From contig NZ_CABVQK010000007.1 of assembly GCF_902499335.1 (NCBI RefSeq), forward strand, positions 186,001 to 250,000: DNA of 64,000 nt, given 5' to 3'. Made by a program: the position numbers and the translations under genes. Under the pieces are notes generated by a model. It did no database searches and was not told the DNA's origin. It saw only the letters and a program-made list of their open reading frames with translations. Source of the stretch: Burkholderia lata. Lineage in GTDB: Bacteria > Pseudomonadota > Gammaproteobacteria > Burkholderiales > Burkholderiaceae. Below, piece by piece: positions 36,327 through 45,288 of the stretch. Within the stretch, counting starts at the first letter, position 1; the number at the start of each line of letters is the position of its first letter.

Positions 36327-37757
36327 GTGTCAACGAATCCCAGTGGAAAAGCCGGCGGCCTGATCGAAGTACGTTCGATCGACTTCATTCCCGACGCCGA
36401 GCGCCACGGCGGCTTGATGAGCCAGTTCACGCTGTGGCTGTCGGCCAACATGCAGATCACGGCCATCGTCACGGGCGCACTCGCCGTCGTGCTGGGCGGC
36501 GACGTGTTCTGGTCGCTGGTCGCGCTGCTGCTCGGCCAGTTCATCGGCGGCGGCGTGATGGCGTTGCACGGTGCGCAGGGGCCGCAGCTCGGGCTGCCGC
36601 AGATGATCTCGAGCCGCGTGCAGTTCGGCGTGTACGGCGCGATGATCCCGATCGTGCTCGTGTGCCTGATGTACATCGGCTTTTCCGCAAGCGGTTCGGT
36701 GCTGGCCGGGCAGGCCGTCGCGCAACTGCTGCATATCGACGATGCGGCCGGCATCCTGCTGTTCGCGGCCGTGATCGTCGTGCTGACCGTGTTCGGCTAT
36801 CGCGCGATTCACGCCGTCGGCCGGATCGCGAGCGTGGTCGGCATCGCCGCGTTCGTCTACATGTTCACGCAGCTGTTCGCGAACCACGACATCGGTGCGC
36901 TGCTCGCGAACAAGCATTTCTCGCTCGCAAGCTTCCTGCTGTCGATGTCGCTGTCCGCGTCGTGGCAGATCGCGTTCGGCCCGTACGTCGCCGACTATTC
37001 GCGCTACCTGCCGCGTTCCACGTCGTCGGTCGCGACGTTCTTTGCGGTCGGCCTGGGCTCGGTGATCGGCGCGCAGGCGGCGATGGTGTTCGGCGTGTTC
37101 GCGGCAGCACTTGCCGGCAGCCAGTTCGCGCACCACGAAGTGTCGTATATCGTCGGTCTCGGCTCGACGGGCGCCGTGGCCGCGCTGCTGTACTTCAGCA
37201 TCGCGTTCGGCAAGGTGACGGTGACGGCGCTCAACGCGTACGGCAGCTTCATGTCGATGGCGACGATCGTCAGCGGCTTTCGCGGCAAGCACGCCGTGTC
37301 GTCGAGGAGCCGCCTCGTCTACATCTTCGGGATGATCTGCGTATCGACGCTCATCGCGCTCGCGGGCCGCCATTCGTTCCTGAAGGAGTTCACCGCGTTC
37401 ATCCTGTTCCTGCTTGCGTTCTTCACGCCGTGGAGCGCGATCAACCTGGTCGACTACTACTGCTTCACGCGCTCGCGCTACGACGTGCCGGCGCTGTCCA
37501 ATCCGGACGGCCGCTACGGCCGCTGGAACGTGATGGCGATCACGATCTACGTGGTCGGCATCCTCGTGCAGTTGCCGTTCATGTCGACGCACATCTACAC
37601 GGGGCCGCTCGTCGACGCGCTCGGCGGCACCGACATCTCGTGGATTCTCGGCCTCGTCGTGCCGGCCGTGCTGTATTACATCGGTGCGCGCGCGTCGCGC
37701 CGCAGCATTCCCGAACGCCTGATCCTGCCGCTCGAACGCGGCGAAGTTCACCACTGA
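36327..37757 (+). CDS. NCS1-family cytosine/purine permease-like transporter
   Basis: A 476-residue membrane protein with about 12 TM helices of the NCS1 (CodB/Fur) type: WLSANMQITAIVTGAL in TM1, the GPQLGLPQMISSRVQFG motif between TM2 and TM3, SWQIAFGPYVADYSRYLP, and FFTPWSAINLVDYY. The start is GTG 36327, behind TGGAG; upstream in-frame ATG codons lie in non-coding sequence. It should import a nucleobase, hydantoin, allantoin or vitamin with cations. The nearby M20 amidohydrolase (41536), a family that includes allantoate and ureido-acid hydrolases, is compatible with an allantoin/hydantoin substrate, but they are not co-transcribed. Confidence 0.85.
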   Translation: MSTNPSGKAGGLIEVRSIDFIPDAERHGGLMSQFTLWLSANMQITAIVTGALAVVLGGDVFWSLVALLLGQFIGGGVMALHGAQGPQLGLPQMISSRVQFGVYGAMIPIVLVCLMYIGFSASGSVLAGQAVAQLLHIDDAAGILLFAAVIVVLTVFGYRAIHAVGRIASVVGIAAFVYMFTQLFANHDIGALLANKHFSLASFLLSMSLSASWQIAFGPYVADYSRYLPRSTSSVATFFAVGLGSVIGAQAAMVFGVFAAALAGSQFAHHEVSYIVGLGSTGAVAALLYFSIAFGKVTVTALNAYGSFMSMATIVSGFRGKHAVSSRSRLVYIFGMICVSTLIALAGRHSFLKEFTAFILFLLAFFTPWSAINLVDYYCFTRSRYDVPALSNPDGRYGRWNVMAITIYVVGILVQLPFMSTHIYTGPLVDALGGTDISWILGLVVPAVLYYIGARASRRSIPERLILPLERGEVHH

Positions 37758-37917
37758 CGACACGTCACGCGCATCGGGCCGGCGGGCTGCCGGCCTGACT
37801 GTCGCGCGAGCCGGGCGCTGCCTGCGCCGGGCTTCTCCCCACGTTTCCTTTCCCGCGATACCGGTGCGGCGCGACTGCCGCATGCGGTGTCGTTTCATTC
37901 TCTGACTATTGAATAGT

Positions 37918-38988
37918 ATGACTAAACAAATGACAGCCCGCGGAAGCGATTCCCGGGCGCGGATGGTGCACGCCGGTTTTCGCGTGACGGTCGCGGTGGC
38001 GTGCGTCGCCGGACCGGGCGCCGCGTTCGCGCAGGACGGCGTCACGCTGTACGGCGTGATCGACGAGTTCGCGCAGTACGTGAATACGGGCAACGGCTAC
38101 ACGGCGGCGATCAATTCGGGCGGCCAGTGGGGCAGCCGGTTCGGGCTGAAGGGCGGCGAGGATATCGGCGGCGGGCAGAAGATCGAGTTCGCGCTGGAGA
38201 ACGGCTTCAACCCGAACGACGGCTCGCTGGCGAGTTCCGGCAGCATGTTCAACCGGCAGGCGTGGGTCGGCATCGCGGGGCAGTGGGGCAAGGTGCGCGC
38301 GGGCCGCCAGAATTCGCCGCTGTTCAACGACCAGGGCGGGCAGGATGCGTTCGGCGGCGTCACGCAGGCGTCCGGCATGGACAACCTGACCGTGTTCGCG
38401 TACCGCACCAGCAATACGCTGTCGTACCAGAGCCCGGAGATCGCGGGCTTCCAGGGCGGGCTGTACTTCGGGTTCGGCGATGCGGGCGGCGTGCGCTCGG
38501 CAGGCTCCAGCCAGCAGTTCGACCTGACCTACGAACACGGGCCGTTCGGCGCGTTCGTCGCGGGCCAGTGGCTGAAGAACGCGACGGCGGCCACGACCGA
38601 TCGCACGATCATGGCCGGCGCGTCGTACGAGATCGGCAAGGCAACCGTGTACGGCGGCTTCTCCTCGGTGAAGTGGGCCGATTTCGGCATCGATTCGCGC
38701 GTGTACGGGCTGTCGGTCAAATACCAGTTCAATCCCGCGAACTACTTGGCGCTCGGCTACGCGTACCTGCACGACCAGTCGTCGCAAGGCAACAATGCGG
38801 ACCAGCTCGGGCTGATGTACGAGTACGACCTGTCGAAGCGCACGAGCTTCTACGGCGCGCTGTCGTACCTGCGCAACCGCAACCAGGCCGGCTATACGCT
38901 CGCCGGTGCGGCGAACCCCGGCCTGCCGCTCGCGTATCCGGGTGCGAATGCACGCGGCGTGCAGCTCGGCATCGTGCATCGGTTCTGA
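37918..38988 (+). CDS. General outer-membrane porin (Burkholderia type)
   Basis: A 356-residue trimeric porin: signal peptide ending in GAAFAQD, the start strand VTLYGVIDEF, loop motif NGFNPNDG, FNRQAWVGIAGQWG, GRQNSP, and the C-terminal GVQLGIVHRF with terminal Phe required for outer-membrane insertion. ATG 37918 is chosen; a TTG three codons earlier is possible. Such porins let small hydrophilic solutes through. It lies between the permease and a LysR-controlled amidohydrolase operon and may feed either. Confidence 0.9.
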   Translation: MTKQMTARGSDSRARMVHAGFRVTVAVACVAGPGAAFAQDGVTLYGVIDEFAQYVNTGNGYTAAINSGGQWGSRFGLKGGEDIGGGQKIEFALENGFNPNDGSLASSGSMFNRQAWVGIAGQWGKVRAGRQNSPLFNDQGGQDAFGGVTQASGMDNLTVFAYRTSNTLSYQSPEIAGFQGGLYFGFGDAGGVRSAGSSQQFDLTYEHGPFGAFVAGQWLKNATAATTDRTIMAGASYEIGKATVYGGFSSVKWADFGIDSRVYGLSVKYQFNPANYLALGYAYLHDQSSQGNNADQLGLMYEYDLSKRTSFYGALSYLRNRNQAGYTLAGAANPGLPLAYPGANARGVQLGIVHRF

Positions 38989-39046
38989 CGAGGCCGACGC
39001 GCCGGGCCGTGCGCGCCCGGCGCATTTCACGGGCGCGTTCGCGCCG

Positions 39047-40003
39047 CTACTTCCCCAGCCGCTTCGCGAGCGAATAGCGCTGCATGCAGCGCTCCATCGC
39101 GTCGAGAAACGCGTGCTCGGCCGCGTTCATCTTGCGGTCGCGATGCCACAGCAGGAACACGTCGACATCGACGAGCCCGTCGTCGGGCGGCAGCCGCCAC
39201 AGCCGCTGCTGCGCGATGTCGTCGCGCACGATGTGCTCGGGCAGGCAGCCGATTCCGTAGCCGGCGAAGATCAGCCGCCGCACTTCCTCGAGGCTCGGCG
39301 ACGACGCGACGATGCGCCCCGTGAAGCCCTTCTGGTCGCGAAACACGGTGAGCGGCGACAGGCTGTCGCCGATCTGGTCGCTCGTGAACGACACGAAATT
39401 CTCCGCGAGCAGATCGTCCATCCGCAGCTGCGTCTGCCCGAACAGCCGGTGATGGCGGCCGCAGTAGATCGCATAGCGCTGGCGCAGGAAGCAGCGCATC
39501 TCCAGCTTGTCGTGCGGCGTGCGGCACAGGCCGAGCCCCGCCGTGGCCGTCTTCTGCAGCAGTGAGGACAGAATGTCCGACGAGCGCATCACTTCGATCT
39601 GCAGGTCGATGCGCGGATACGCGCGATGGAATTCCGCAAGGAATTCATCGTAGACGGGCGACTCGATGCGGCTCACCGTCAGGAGCCGGATCGAACCGGT
39701 CAGGTCGGCCGTGCTGTCGTCGATTTCGGTTTCTAGGCGCGAGATGCCGCCGTAGATGTCGCTCGCGATCCGGTAGACGGCTTCGCCGGCCGGCGTCGGC
39801 GCGAAGTGCGTGCCGCGCCGCTCGATCAGCTTGCGCTCGAGCGTGTCCTCGAGCCGCCGCAATGCCTGGCTCACGGCCGGCTGCGTGACGTGCAGGCGCG
39901 CGGCCGCGCGGCTCACGCTGCGCTCCTGGATGATCACCAGATACGTGCGCAACAGGTTCCAGTCGAGGCGGTCGTTCAGGAACGGGGCGAGGTCGGGGCG
40001 CAT
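39047..40003 (-). CDS. LysR-family regulator of the MFS-amidohydrolase-deacetylase operon
   Basis: A 318-residue LysR protein with HTH (SVSRAAARLHVTQPAVSQALRRLEDTLERKL) after a short N-terminal extension (MRPDLAPFLNDRLDWNLL). It is divergent from the MFS gene at 40194; the 190-bp gap is AT-rich around 40030-40080, where its operator is expected. Probably it activates the three-gene operon in response to the transported compound. Confidence 0.9.
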   Translation of the reverse strand: MRPDLAPFLNDRLDWNLLRTYLVIIQERSVSRAAARLHVTQPAVSQALRRLEDTLERKLIERRGTHFAPTPAGEAVYRIASDIYGGISRLETEIDDSTADLTGSIRLLTVSRIESPVYDEFLAEFHRAYPRIDLQIEVMRSSDILSSLLQKTATAGLGLCRTPHDKLEMRCFLRQRYAIYCGRHHRLFGQTQLRMDDLLAENFVSFTSDQIGDSLSPLTVFRDQKGFTGRIVASSPSLEEVRRLIFAGYGIGCLPEHIVRDDIAQQRLWRLPPDDGLVDVDVFLLWHRDRKMNAAEHAFLDAMERCMQRYSLAKRLGK

Positions 40004-40193
40004 CGGGTCTCCGGGCGAGGCGTCAAGGCTGACATTAGTTGAATTTATACGGTGAATAATAACTTGAAATTTGACTAATGATTTGCGGTCGCCGATAAAG
40101 GAGGGGTGCCGCAGCGTGCGGCGCAAGGCCGCGACAGACGGCCGTCACACGATATTGCGCGTCGCTCCGCAGCGGCGCGCGTCAGGAGCCCGC

Positions 40194-41504
40194 ATGACCC
40201 AGTCCCTTCCTTCCGCCCGCCAGCCGGGACGCGCCGCGACGGCCGCGTTCATCGGCACGATGATCGAGTGGTACGACTTCTACATCTACGCGACCGCCGC
40301 CGCGCTCGTGTTCGGCGAACTCTATTTCCCGTCGCATGACCGCTTCGTCAGCACGATGGCGTCGTTCGCGACGTTCGCGGTCGGCTTCTTCGCGCGGCCG
40401 CTCGGCGGCGTGATCTTCGGCCACCTCGGCGATCGCATCGGCCGCAAGAAGGCGCTGATGACGACGCTGATGATGATGGGCGTCGCGACCGTCTGCGTCG
40501 GGCTGCTGCCCGATTATTCGAAGGTCGGCATGCTCGCGCCGGTGCTGCTCGTCGCACTGCGCGTGGTGCAGGGGATCGCGGTCGGCGGCGAATGGGGCGG
40601 CGCGGTGCTGATGGCGGGCGAGCATGCGCCGCAGGGGCGCCGCACGTTCTTCGCGTCGTTCGCGCAGCTCGGCAGTCCGGCGGGGCTGATCCTGTCGCTG
40701 ATCGCGTTTCGCGCGGTCACGTCGATGGACAAGGCCGACTTCCTCGCGTGGGGCTGGCGCCTGCCGTTTCTCGCGAGTTCGGTGCTGCTCGTGGTCGGCA
40801 TCCTGATCCGCCTCGGCGTGAACGAGTCGCCGGAATTCGCACGCGTGAAGGAAACCAACCGCACGGTGAAGCTGCCGGTCGCGGAAGTGTTCCGCTCCGC
40901 ATCGGGGCTCGTGGCGCTCTGCATCGGCGCGAACACGATCGGCATCGCGGGCGTCTATTTCACGAACACGTTCATGATCGCGTACACGACGCAGTACGTC
41001 GGTGTCTCGCGATCGCTCATTCTCGACAGCCTGTTCGTGGTCGCGATCATCCAGTTCGTCGCGCAGCCGATCGCCGCGTGGACCGCCGAGCGCATCGGCG
41101 GCGCGCGCTTCCTGAAGCTCGCGGCGCTGCTCGCGATGCTGTCGCCGTATCCGATGTTCATGCTCGTGCAGGGCGGCACGTCCGCGTCGCTGATCGCCGG
41201 TATCGCGCTCGCGGTGGTCTGCATGGCCGGTTTCTATTCGGTGATCGCGGGTTTCGTCAGCGATGTGTTTCCCGCGCACGTGCGCTATTCGGCGATCTCG
41301 CTCGCCTACCAGATCTGCGGCGCGATCGCGGGCGGGCTGACGCCGCTCGTCGGCACGTGGCTCGCGCATCGCTTCGCGGGCCAGTGGTGGCCGCTCGCGG
41401 TGTTCTACACGTGTCTTGCCGGCATCTCACTGCTTTGCATCGTCGCGCTCGACGCGCGCCGCGCGGCACGGCCGGCCGCCGCCGAAGCGCTCGGCTCGCA
41501 GTGA
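40194..41504 (+). CDS. MFS transporter of the metabolite:H+ symporter (MHS) type
   Basis: A 436-residue transporter with 12 helices and the MHS signatures: IGTMIEWYDFYIY in TM1, RPLGGVIFGHLGDRIGRKKAL in the TM2-TM3 loop, VVQGIAVGGEWGGAVLMAGEHAP in TM4 and the RRTFFASFAQLGSPAGL motif. MHS members import organic acids and zwitterions (ShiA, ProP, citrate). It is the first gene of an operon with an M20 amidohydrolase and an acetylpolyamine deacetylase-like enzyme, so an N-acyl or ureido compound is the likely cargo. Confidence 0.9.
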   Translation: MTQSLPSARQPGRAATAAFIGTMIEWYDFYIYATAAALVFGELYFPSHDRFVSTMASFATFAVGFFARPLGGVIFGHLGDRIGRKKALMTTLMMMGVATVCVGLLPDYSKVGMLAPVLLVALRVVQGIAVGGEWGGAVLMAGEHAPQGRRTFFASFAQLGSPAGLILSLIAFRAVTSMDKADFLAWGWRLPFLASSVLLVVGILIRLGVNESPEFARVKETNRTVKLPVAEVFRSASGLVALCIGANTIGIAGVYFTNTFMIAYTTQYVGVSRSLILDSLFVVAIIQFVAQPIAAWTAERIGGARFLKLAALLAMLSPYPMFMLVQGGTSASLIAGIALAVVCMAGFYSVIAGFVSDVFPAHVRYSAISLAYQICGAIAGGLTPLVGTWLAHRFAGQWWPLAVFYTCLAGISLLCIVALDARRAARPAAAEALGSQ

Positions 41505-41535
41505 ACCTCAACGAACGAATTCATCCGGAGTGCAC

Positions 41536-42819
41536 ATGAAAGACCTGCTGGAAATCGACGGCGCCCGTTTGTGGCAGAGCCTGGCGGACATGGCGCGCGT
41601 CGGCGCGACGCCGCGCGGCGGTGTGCGGCGCCTCGCGCTCACCGAAGACGACCGTCGCGGGCGCGACCTGTTCGCGCAGTGGTGCCGCGACGCGGGGATG
41701 ACGGTGAGCGTCGACGCGGTCGGCAACCTGTTCGCGCGGCGCGACGGCACCGATGCGCAGGCTGCGCCGGTGCTGATCGGCAGCCATCTCGACACGCAGC
41801 CCGAAGGCGGCCGCTTCGACGGCGTCTATGGCGTGCTCGCCGCGCTCGAACTCGTGCGCACGCTGAACGACGCAGGCATCGCGACCGGCAAGCCGCTCGA
41901 GATCGTGTCGTGGACCAACGAGGAGGGCGCGCGCTTCGCACCGGCGATGCTCGGCTCGGCCGTGTTCACGGGCGCATTGCCGCTCGACGATGCGCTCGCG
42001 AAGCAGGACGCCGATGGCGTCACGCTCGGCGCGGCCCTCGATGCATGCGGCTATCGCGGCACGCGTGCGACGGGCGGTGCGGTCGATGCGTACTTCGAAG
42101 CGCATATCGAACAGGGCCCCGTGCTCGAAGCGAACGGCACGACGATCGGCATCGTCACGGGCGGGCAGGCGATCCGCTGGCTCGACGTGACGGTGACGGG
42201 CGTGGCCGCGCACGCCGGCACGACACCGATGCCGTATCGCAAGGACGCGTATTTCGCGAGCGCGCAGATGGCGCTCGAACTCGAACGGATCGTCGCCGGT
42301 TATGCGCCGCGTGGGCTTGCGACGATCGGGCAACTCGGCATCCGCAACGCATCGCGCAACACCATTGCCGGCGATGTGACGTTCACGGTCGACCTTCGCC
42401 ATCACGACGACGCGCAAGTCGATGCGATGGAGCGTGAATTGCGCGATGCGTGCGCACGTGTCGCCGCCGCGCGTGGCGTGCAGGTCGCGGTTGAAACCTG
42501 CTGGCGCAGCCCGGCGACGCCGTTCGATCGCGACTGCGTCGAGCAGGTCGCGCAGGCCGCCGCCGCGTTCGGCTATACGAACGAGCGGATCGTCAGCGGC
42601 GCCGGGCACGACGCGATCCTGCTCGCGCGTAGCGTTCCGACCGCGATGGTGTTCATTCCGTGCGTCGATGGCCTGTCGCACAACGAAGCCGAGGATGCGC
42701 TGCCCGACGACGTGACGCGCGGCACGAACGTGCTGCTTCATGCGGTGCTCGCGCGCGCCGGCGTTGACGCGGATGTCGAAGCGGGCGTTGCTGTGGCGAC
42801 CACCATGCAGGATGCGTGA
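41536..42819 (+). CDS. M20-family Zn-dependent amidohydrolase (allantoate / N-carbamoyl amino acid hydrolase type)
   Basis: A 427-residue hydrolase of the AllC/HyuC group. Metal ligands are visible: IGSHLDTQPEGGRFDG (His, Asp), WTNEEGARF (Glu pair) and AHIEQGPVLE (His), with the dimer-domain motif HAGTTPMPYRKDA and C-terminal SGAGHDA and SHNEAE. It should cleave an ureido or amide C-N bond. ATG 41536 follows CCGGAGTGCAC. It sits 31 bp after the MFS gene. Substrate options are N-carbamoyl amino acids, allantoate or beta-ureidopropionate. Confidence 0.88.
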   Translation: MKDLLEIDGARLWQSLADMARVGATPRGGVRRLALTEDDRRGRDLFAQWCRDAGMTVSVDAVGNLFARRDGTDAQAAPVLIGSHLDTQPEGGRFDGVYGVLAALELVRTLNDAGIATGKPLEIVSWTNEEGARFAPAMLGSAVFTGALPLDDALAKQDADGVTLGAALDACGYRGTRATGGAVDAYFEAHIEQGPVLEANGTTIGIVTGGQAIRWLDVTVTGVAAHAGTTPMPYRKDAYFASAQMALELERIVAGYAPRGLATIGQLGIRNASRNTIAGDVTFTVDLRHHDDAQVDAMERELRDACARVAAARGVQVAVETCWRSPATPFDRDCVEQVAQAAAAFGYTNERIVSGAGHDAILLARSVPTAMVFIPCVDGLSHNEAEDALPDDVTRGTNVLLHAVLARAGVDADVEAGVAVATTMQDA

Positions 42820-42860
42820 CGCGGCGAACCGATAAATCGAAAAACCGACGAGGTCGAACG

Positions 42861-43883
42861 ATGAAAACCTATTTCCATCCCGAGCAGTTGCTGCACCATC
42901 CGCGCAGCTACCTGTCGCGCGGCCAGATGCGTGAACCGCAGGAAGTGCCCGAGCGCGCGGCGCGGCTCGTCGCGGCCGTCCGGTCGCTCGACTTCGACGT
43001 GCGCGAGCCGGCCGACCGAGGCACTGCACCAATCGCGGCCGTGCACGACATGAACTACCTGCGCTTCCTGGAAGAAGCGCATCGCGACTGGAAGCAGATG
43101 CCCGACGACTGGGGCGACGAAGTGATGTCGAACGTGTTCGTGCGCGACCCGAACCCGCTGCGCGGCGTGCTCGCGAAAGCCGCGCGCTACCTCGCCGACG
43201 GCAGTTGCCCGGTCGGTGCGAACACGTGGCGCGCCGCGTACTGGTCCGCGCAGGGCGCGCTGGCGGCTGCGGCCGACGTCAACGACGGCGCGCGCGAGGC
43301 GTACGCGCTGTGCCGGCCACCCGGCCATCACGCACGCCGCGACGCGGCCGGCGGCTTCTGCTACCTGAACAATGCCGCGATCGCCGCGCAGTCGCTGCTC
43401 GGCCGCCATCGCCGGGTGGCGATCCTCGACACCGACATGCATCACGGGCAGGGCGTGCAGGAGATTTTCTACGGCCGCGACGACGTGCTGTACGTGTCGA
43501 TCCACGGCGACCCGACCAACTTCTACCCGGTCGTCGCGGGCTATGAGGAGGAGACGGGTACGGGGGCCGGTGACGGTTTCAACCTCAACCTGCCGATGCC
43601 GCACGGCGCACCGGAGTCGGCGTTCTTCGAGCGGCTCGACGATGCGCTGCGCGCGCTCGCGCGGTTCCAGCCCGATGCGCTCGTACTCGCGCTCGGCTTC
43701 GATATCTACAAGGACGATCCGCAATCGAAGGTGACCGTCACGACCGAGGGTTTCGGGCGGCTCGGCGGCGCGATCGGCGCACTCGGGTTGCCGACGGTGA
43801 TCGTGCAGGAAGGCGGCTATCACCTCGACAGCCTCGACGCGAATGCGCGTGCGTTTTTCGGCGGGTTCGCCGCCGCGCGCTGA
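42861..43883 (+). CDS. Histone-deacetylase-family enzyme, acetylpolyamine amidohydrolase-like
   Basis: A 340-residue zinc deacetylase. The active site reads RPPGHHARRDAAGGFCYLNNAAIAA (His-His pair) and DTDMHHGQGVQEIFY (metal Asp and His), with a second metal Asp in the LGFDIYKDDP region. The N-terminal MKTYFHPEQLLHHPRSYLSRG resembles bacterial acetylpolyamine amidohydrolases (AphA/AphB), which remove acetyl groups from acetylputrescine, acetylcadaverine and similar compounds. It ends the MFS-amidohydrolase operon and is followed by a 12-bp hairpin. Confidence 0.88.
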   Translation: MKTYFHPEQLLHHPRSYLSRGQMREPQEVPERAARLVAAVRSLDFDVREPADRGTAPIAAVHDMNYLRFLEEAHRDWKQMPDDWGDEVMSNVFVRDPNPLRGVLAKAARYLADGSCPVGANTWRAAYWSAQGALAAAADVNDGAREAYALCRPPGHHARRDAAGGFCYLNNAAIAAQSLLGRHRRVAILDTDMHHGQGVQEIFYGRDDVLYVSIHGDPTNFYPVVAGYEEETGTGAGDGFNLNLPMPHGAPESAFFERLDDALRALARFQPDALVLALGFDIYKDDPQSKVTVTTEGFGRLGGAIGALGLPTVIVQEGGYHLDSLDANARAFFGGFAAAR

Positions 43884-43904
43884 CCGGCGCGGCAGGGTGC
43901 GACC

Positions 43905-43939
43905 GCGTGCGTGCGGTTGCAGGTTTTCCGCACGCACGC
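43905..43939 (+). terminator. Hairpin after the deacetylase gene
   Basis: A perfect 12-bp stem (GCGTGCGTGCGG / CCGCACGCACGC) with an 11-nt loop starts 21 bp after the stop codon. A/T-containing sequence follows but no clear U-run. Confidence 0.5.
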
Positions 43940-43987
43940 CGATAATTCGTGCCTATGCTGAATGAATGCACGAAGGAGAGCCGCACG

Positions 43988-44284
43988 ATGACAGCAGACC
44001 AAATCAGACGCGGTGCGATCGCGCTCGCGCTCGCCGCGCCGGGCGTCGGGTCGCTCGCGAACGCGACGGAGCCCTCGATTCCGCTGCGCGTCAGTCTCAC
44101 CATTCCGGAAACCTGCACGATCGGCACCGGCGAGTCGCAGGGCGCCGCCGATGCCGGCATGCCGCGCGTCAGTTGCGTGCACGGCACGCCGTTCGTGCTC
44201 AGCCACGCGCCGCTGCCCGATGTGCGATCGGCGCCGCGCAGCGTCGGCGCGGGCGCACCGCCCGCATGGACCGTCACGTTCTGA
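43988..44284 (+). CDS. Small exported protein with a minimal SCPU-like domain
   Basis: A 98-residue protein starting at ATG 43988 (AAGGAGAGCC upstream). It has a signal peptide (IALALAAPGVGSLANA), then SLTIPETCTIGTG, PRVSCVHGTPFVLSHAPLP and a terminal AWTVTF. The two Cys, the VSC-x-HGTPF block and the aromatic C-terminus mirror spore-coat-U (SCPU) pilin domains such as those encoded on the other strand just downstream, but only about half a domain is present. It could be a pilus accessory or a decayed pilin. It is convergent with the pilus operon. Confidence 0.6.
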   Translation: MTADQIRRGAIALALAAPGVGSLANATEPSIPLRVSLTIPETCTIGTGESQGAADAGMPRVSCVHGTPFVLSHAPLPDVRSAPRSVGAGAPPAWTVTF

Positions 44285-44325
44285 ACGGCGCGCGCGGCGC
44301 GTGCGCTCGCTCATGCCGCTGAACG

Positions 44326-45288
44326 CTAGAAACTGATCGTCGCAGTGATCATGTCGCTGTAGTTGCCGGGCGCGGGCGTGGTCTGGGCCGGCACCGCGCC
44401 GTACACGGTCACGACCTGCGACGTGCCGGTGCCGACACCCGTGACCGTCGCGCTGCCGCCCGTGCCGTCGCCCCATGCGACCGAGTGCGTGGCGTCCGTG
44501 TAAAGCCCGTAGCCGATCGTGCCGCCACCGCTGCTGCGCTGCATCTGACGCGCCGTCACGTTGCCGCTGTTGCCGCCGCTCAGCGCGATTTTCCACGCGT
44601 CGCCGTTGGTGCACTGCGCGGTGATCGTACCCGTTGCCGCGAGTGTGCCCGACAGCAGGCTCGCGGTGCCGAAGCTGACGTTGGTCGCGTTGATGTTGCA
44701 ATTGTTGATGACGTTGGCGGTCGCGCTGAACGGGAAGGTTCCGTTCGATGTCGTCAGCGACGCGCAGGTTGGCGCACCGAGCAGGTAGAACCCGGCGTTG
44801 ATCGATGTCGTGGTGCCGCCGAACGTCTGCGAGTAGGTCGTCGTGCTGTTGCCGGTCGTCGGCACGGTCGGCTGGTTCCCGGTGATCTGTCCGTACACGG
44901 TGACCGTCGCGGACGCGCTCGTGCCGAGCGCCGGTTTGACGAGCGTGACGGACGCCGGCGTCGTGCCGGAATACACGGAGCCCCACGCGACCGAATGCCC
45001 GCCGTCGAGATAGAGGTCGTACTGCATTGCGTTGCTGCCGTTGACGAGGCTGCGCGGGCTCGTGCCGCCGAGATTCAGGCATACGACCACGTTCGGCGTC
45101 AGCGAGACGGTCGACCACGTGCAGGTGATGCCGACCGTGCCGGTCACGGCGACCGGCGCGTTCGAGATCGGGCTGACCGAGCCGAAGCTCACGTCCGATG
45201 CGGTGGCCGTGCAGCTTTCGGCCTGTGCGTGACGGGGCGAGCCGAACCACGCGACGAAGGCAACGAGGACCAGCAGCGCGAGCCTCAT
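44326..45288 (-). CDS. SCPU-domain tip adhesin/pilin with two tandem domains (CsuE-like)
   Basis: A 320-residue exported protein: signal peptide (LVLVAFVAWFGSPRHAQA), then two spore-coat-U domains, each with conserved cysteines (ESCTATASDVSFGSVS ... and NNCNINATNVSFGTAS ...) and a YDLYLD/YGLYTD strand before HSVAWG. Ends TISF. In archaic Csu pili the two-domain subunit is the tip adhesin. Its ATG overlaps the usher stop by 4 bp (ATGA). Confidence 0.85.
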   Translation of the reverse strand: MRLALLVLVAFVAWFGSPRHAQAESCTATASDVSFGSVSPISNAPVAVTGTVGITCTWSTVSLTPNVVVCLNLGGTSPRSLVNGSNAMQYDLYLDGGHSVAWGSVYSGTTPASVTLVKPALGTSASATVTVYGQITGNQPTVPTTGNSTTTYSQTFGGTTTSINAGFYLLGAPTCASLTTSNGTFPFSATANVINNCNINATNVSFGTASLLSGTLAATGTITAQCTNGDAWKIALSGGNSGNVTARQMQRSSGGGTIGYGLYTDATHSVAWGDGTGGSATVTGVGTGTSQVVTVYGAVPAQTTPAPGNYSDMITATISF

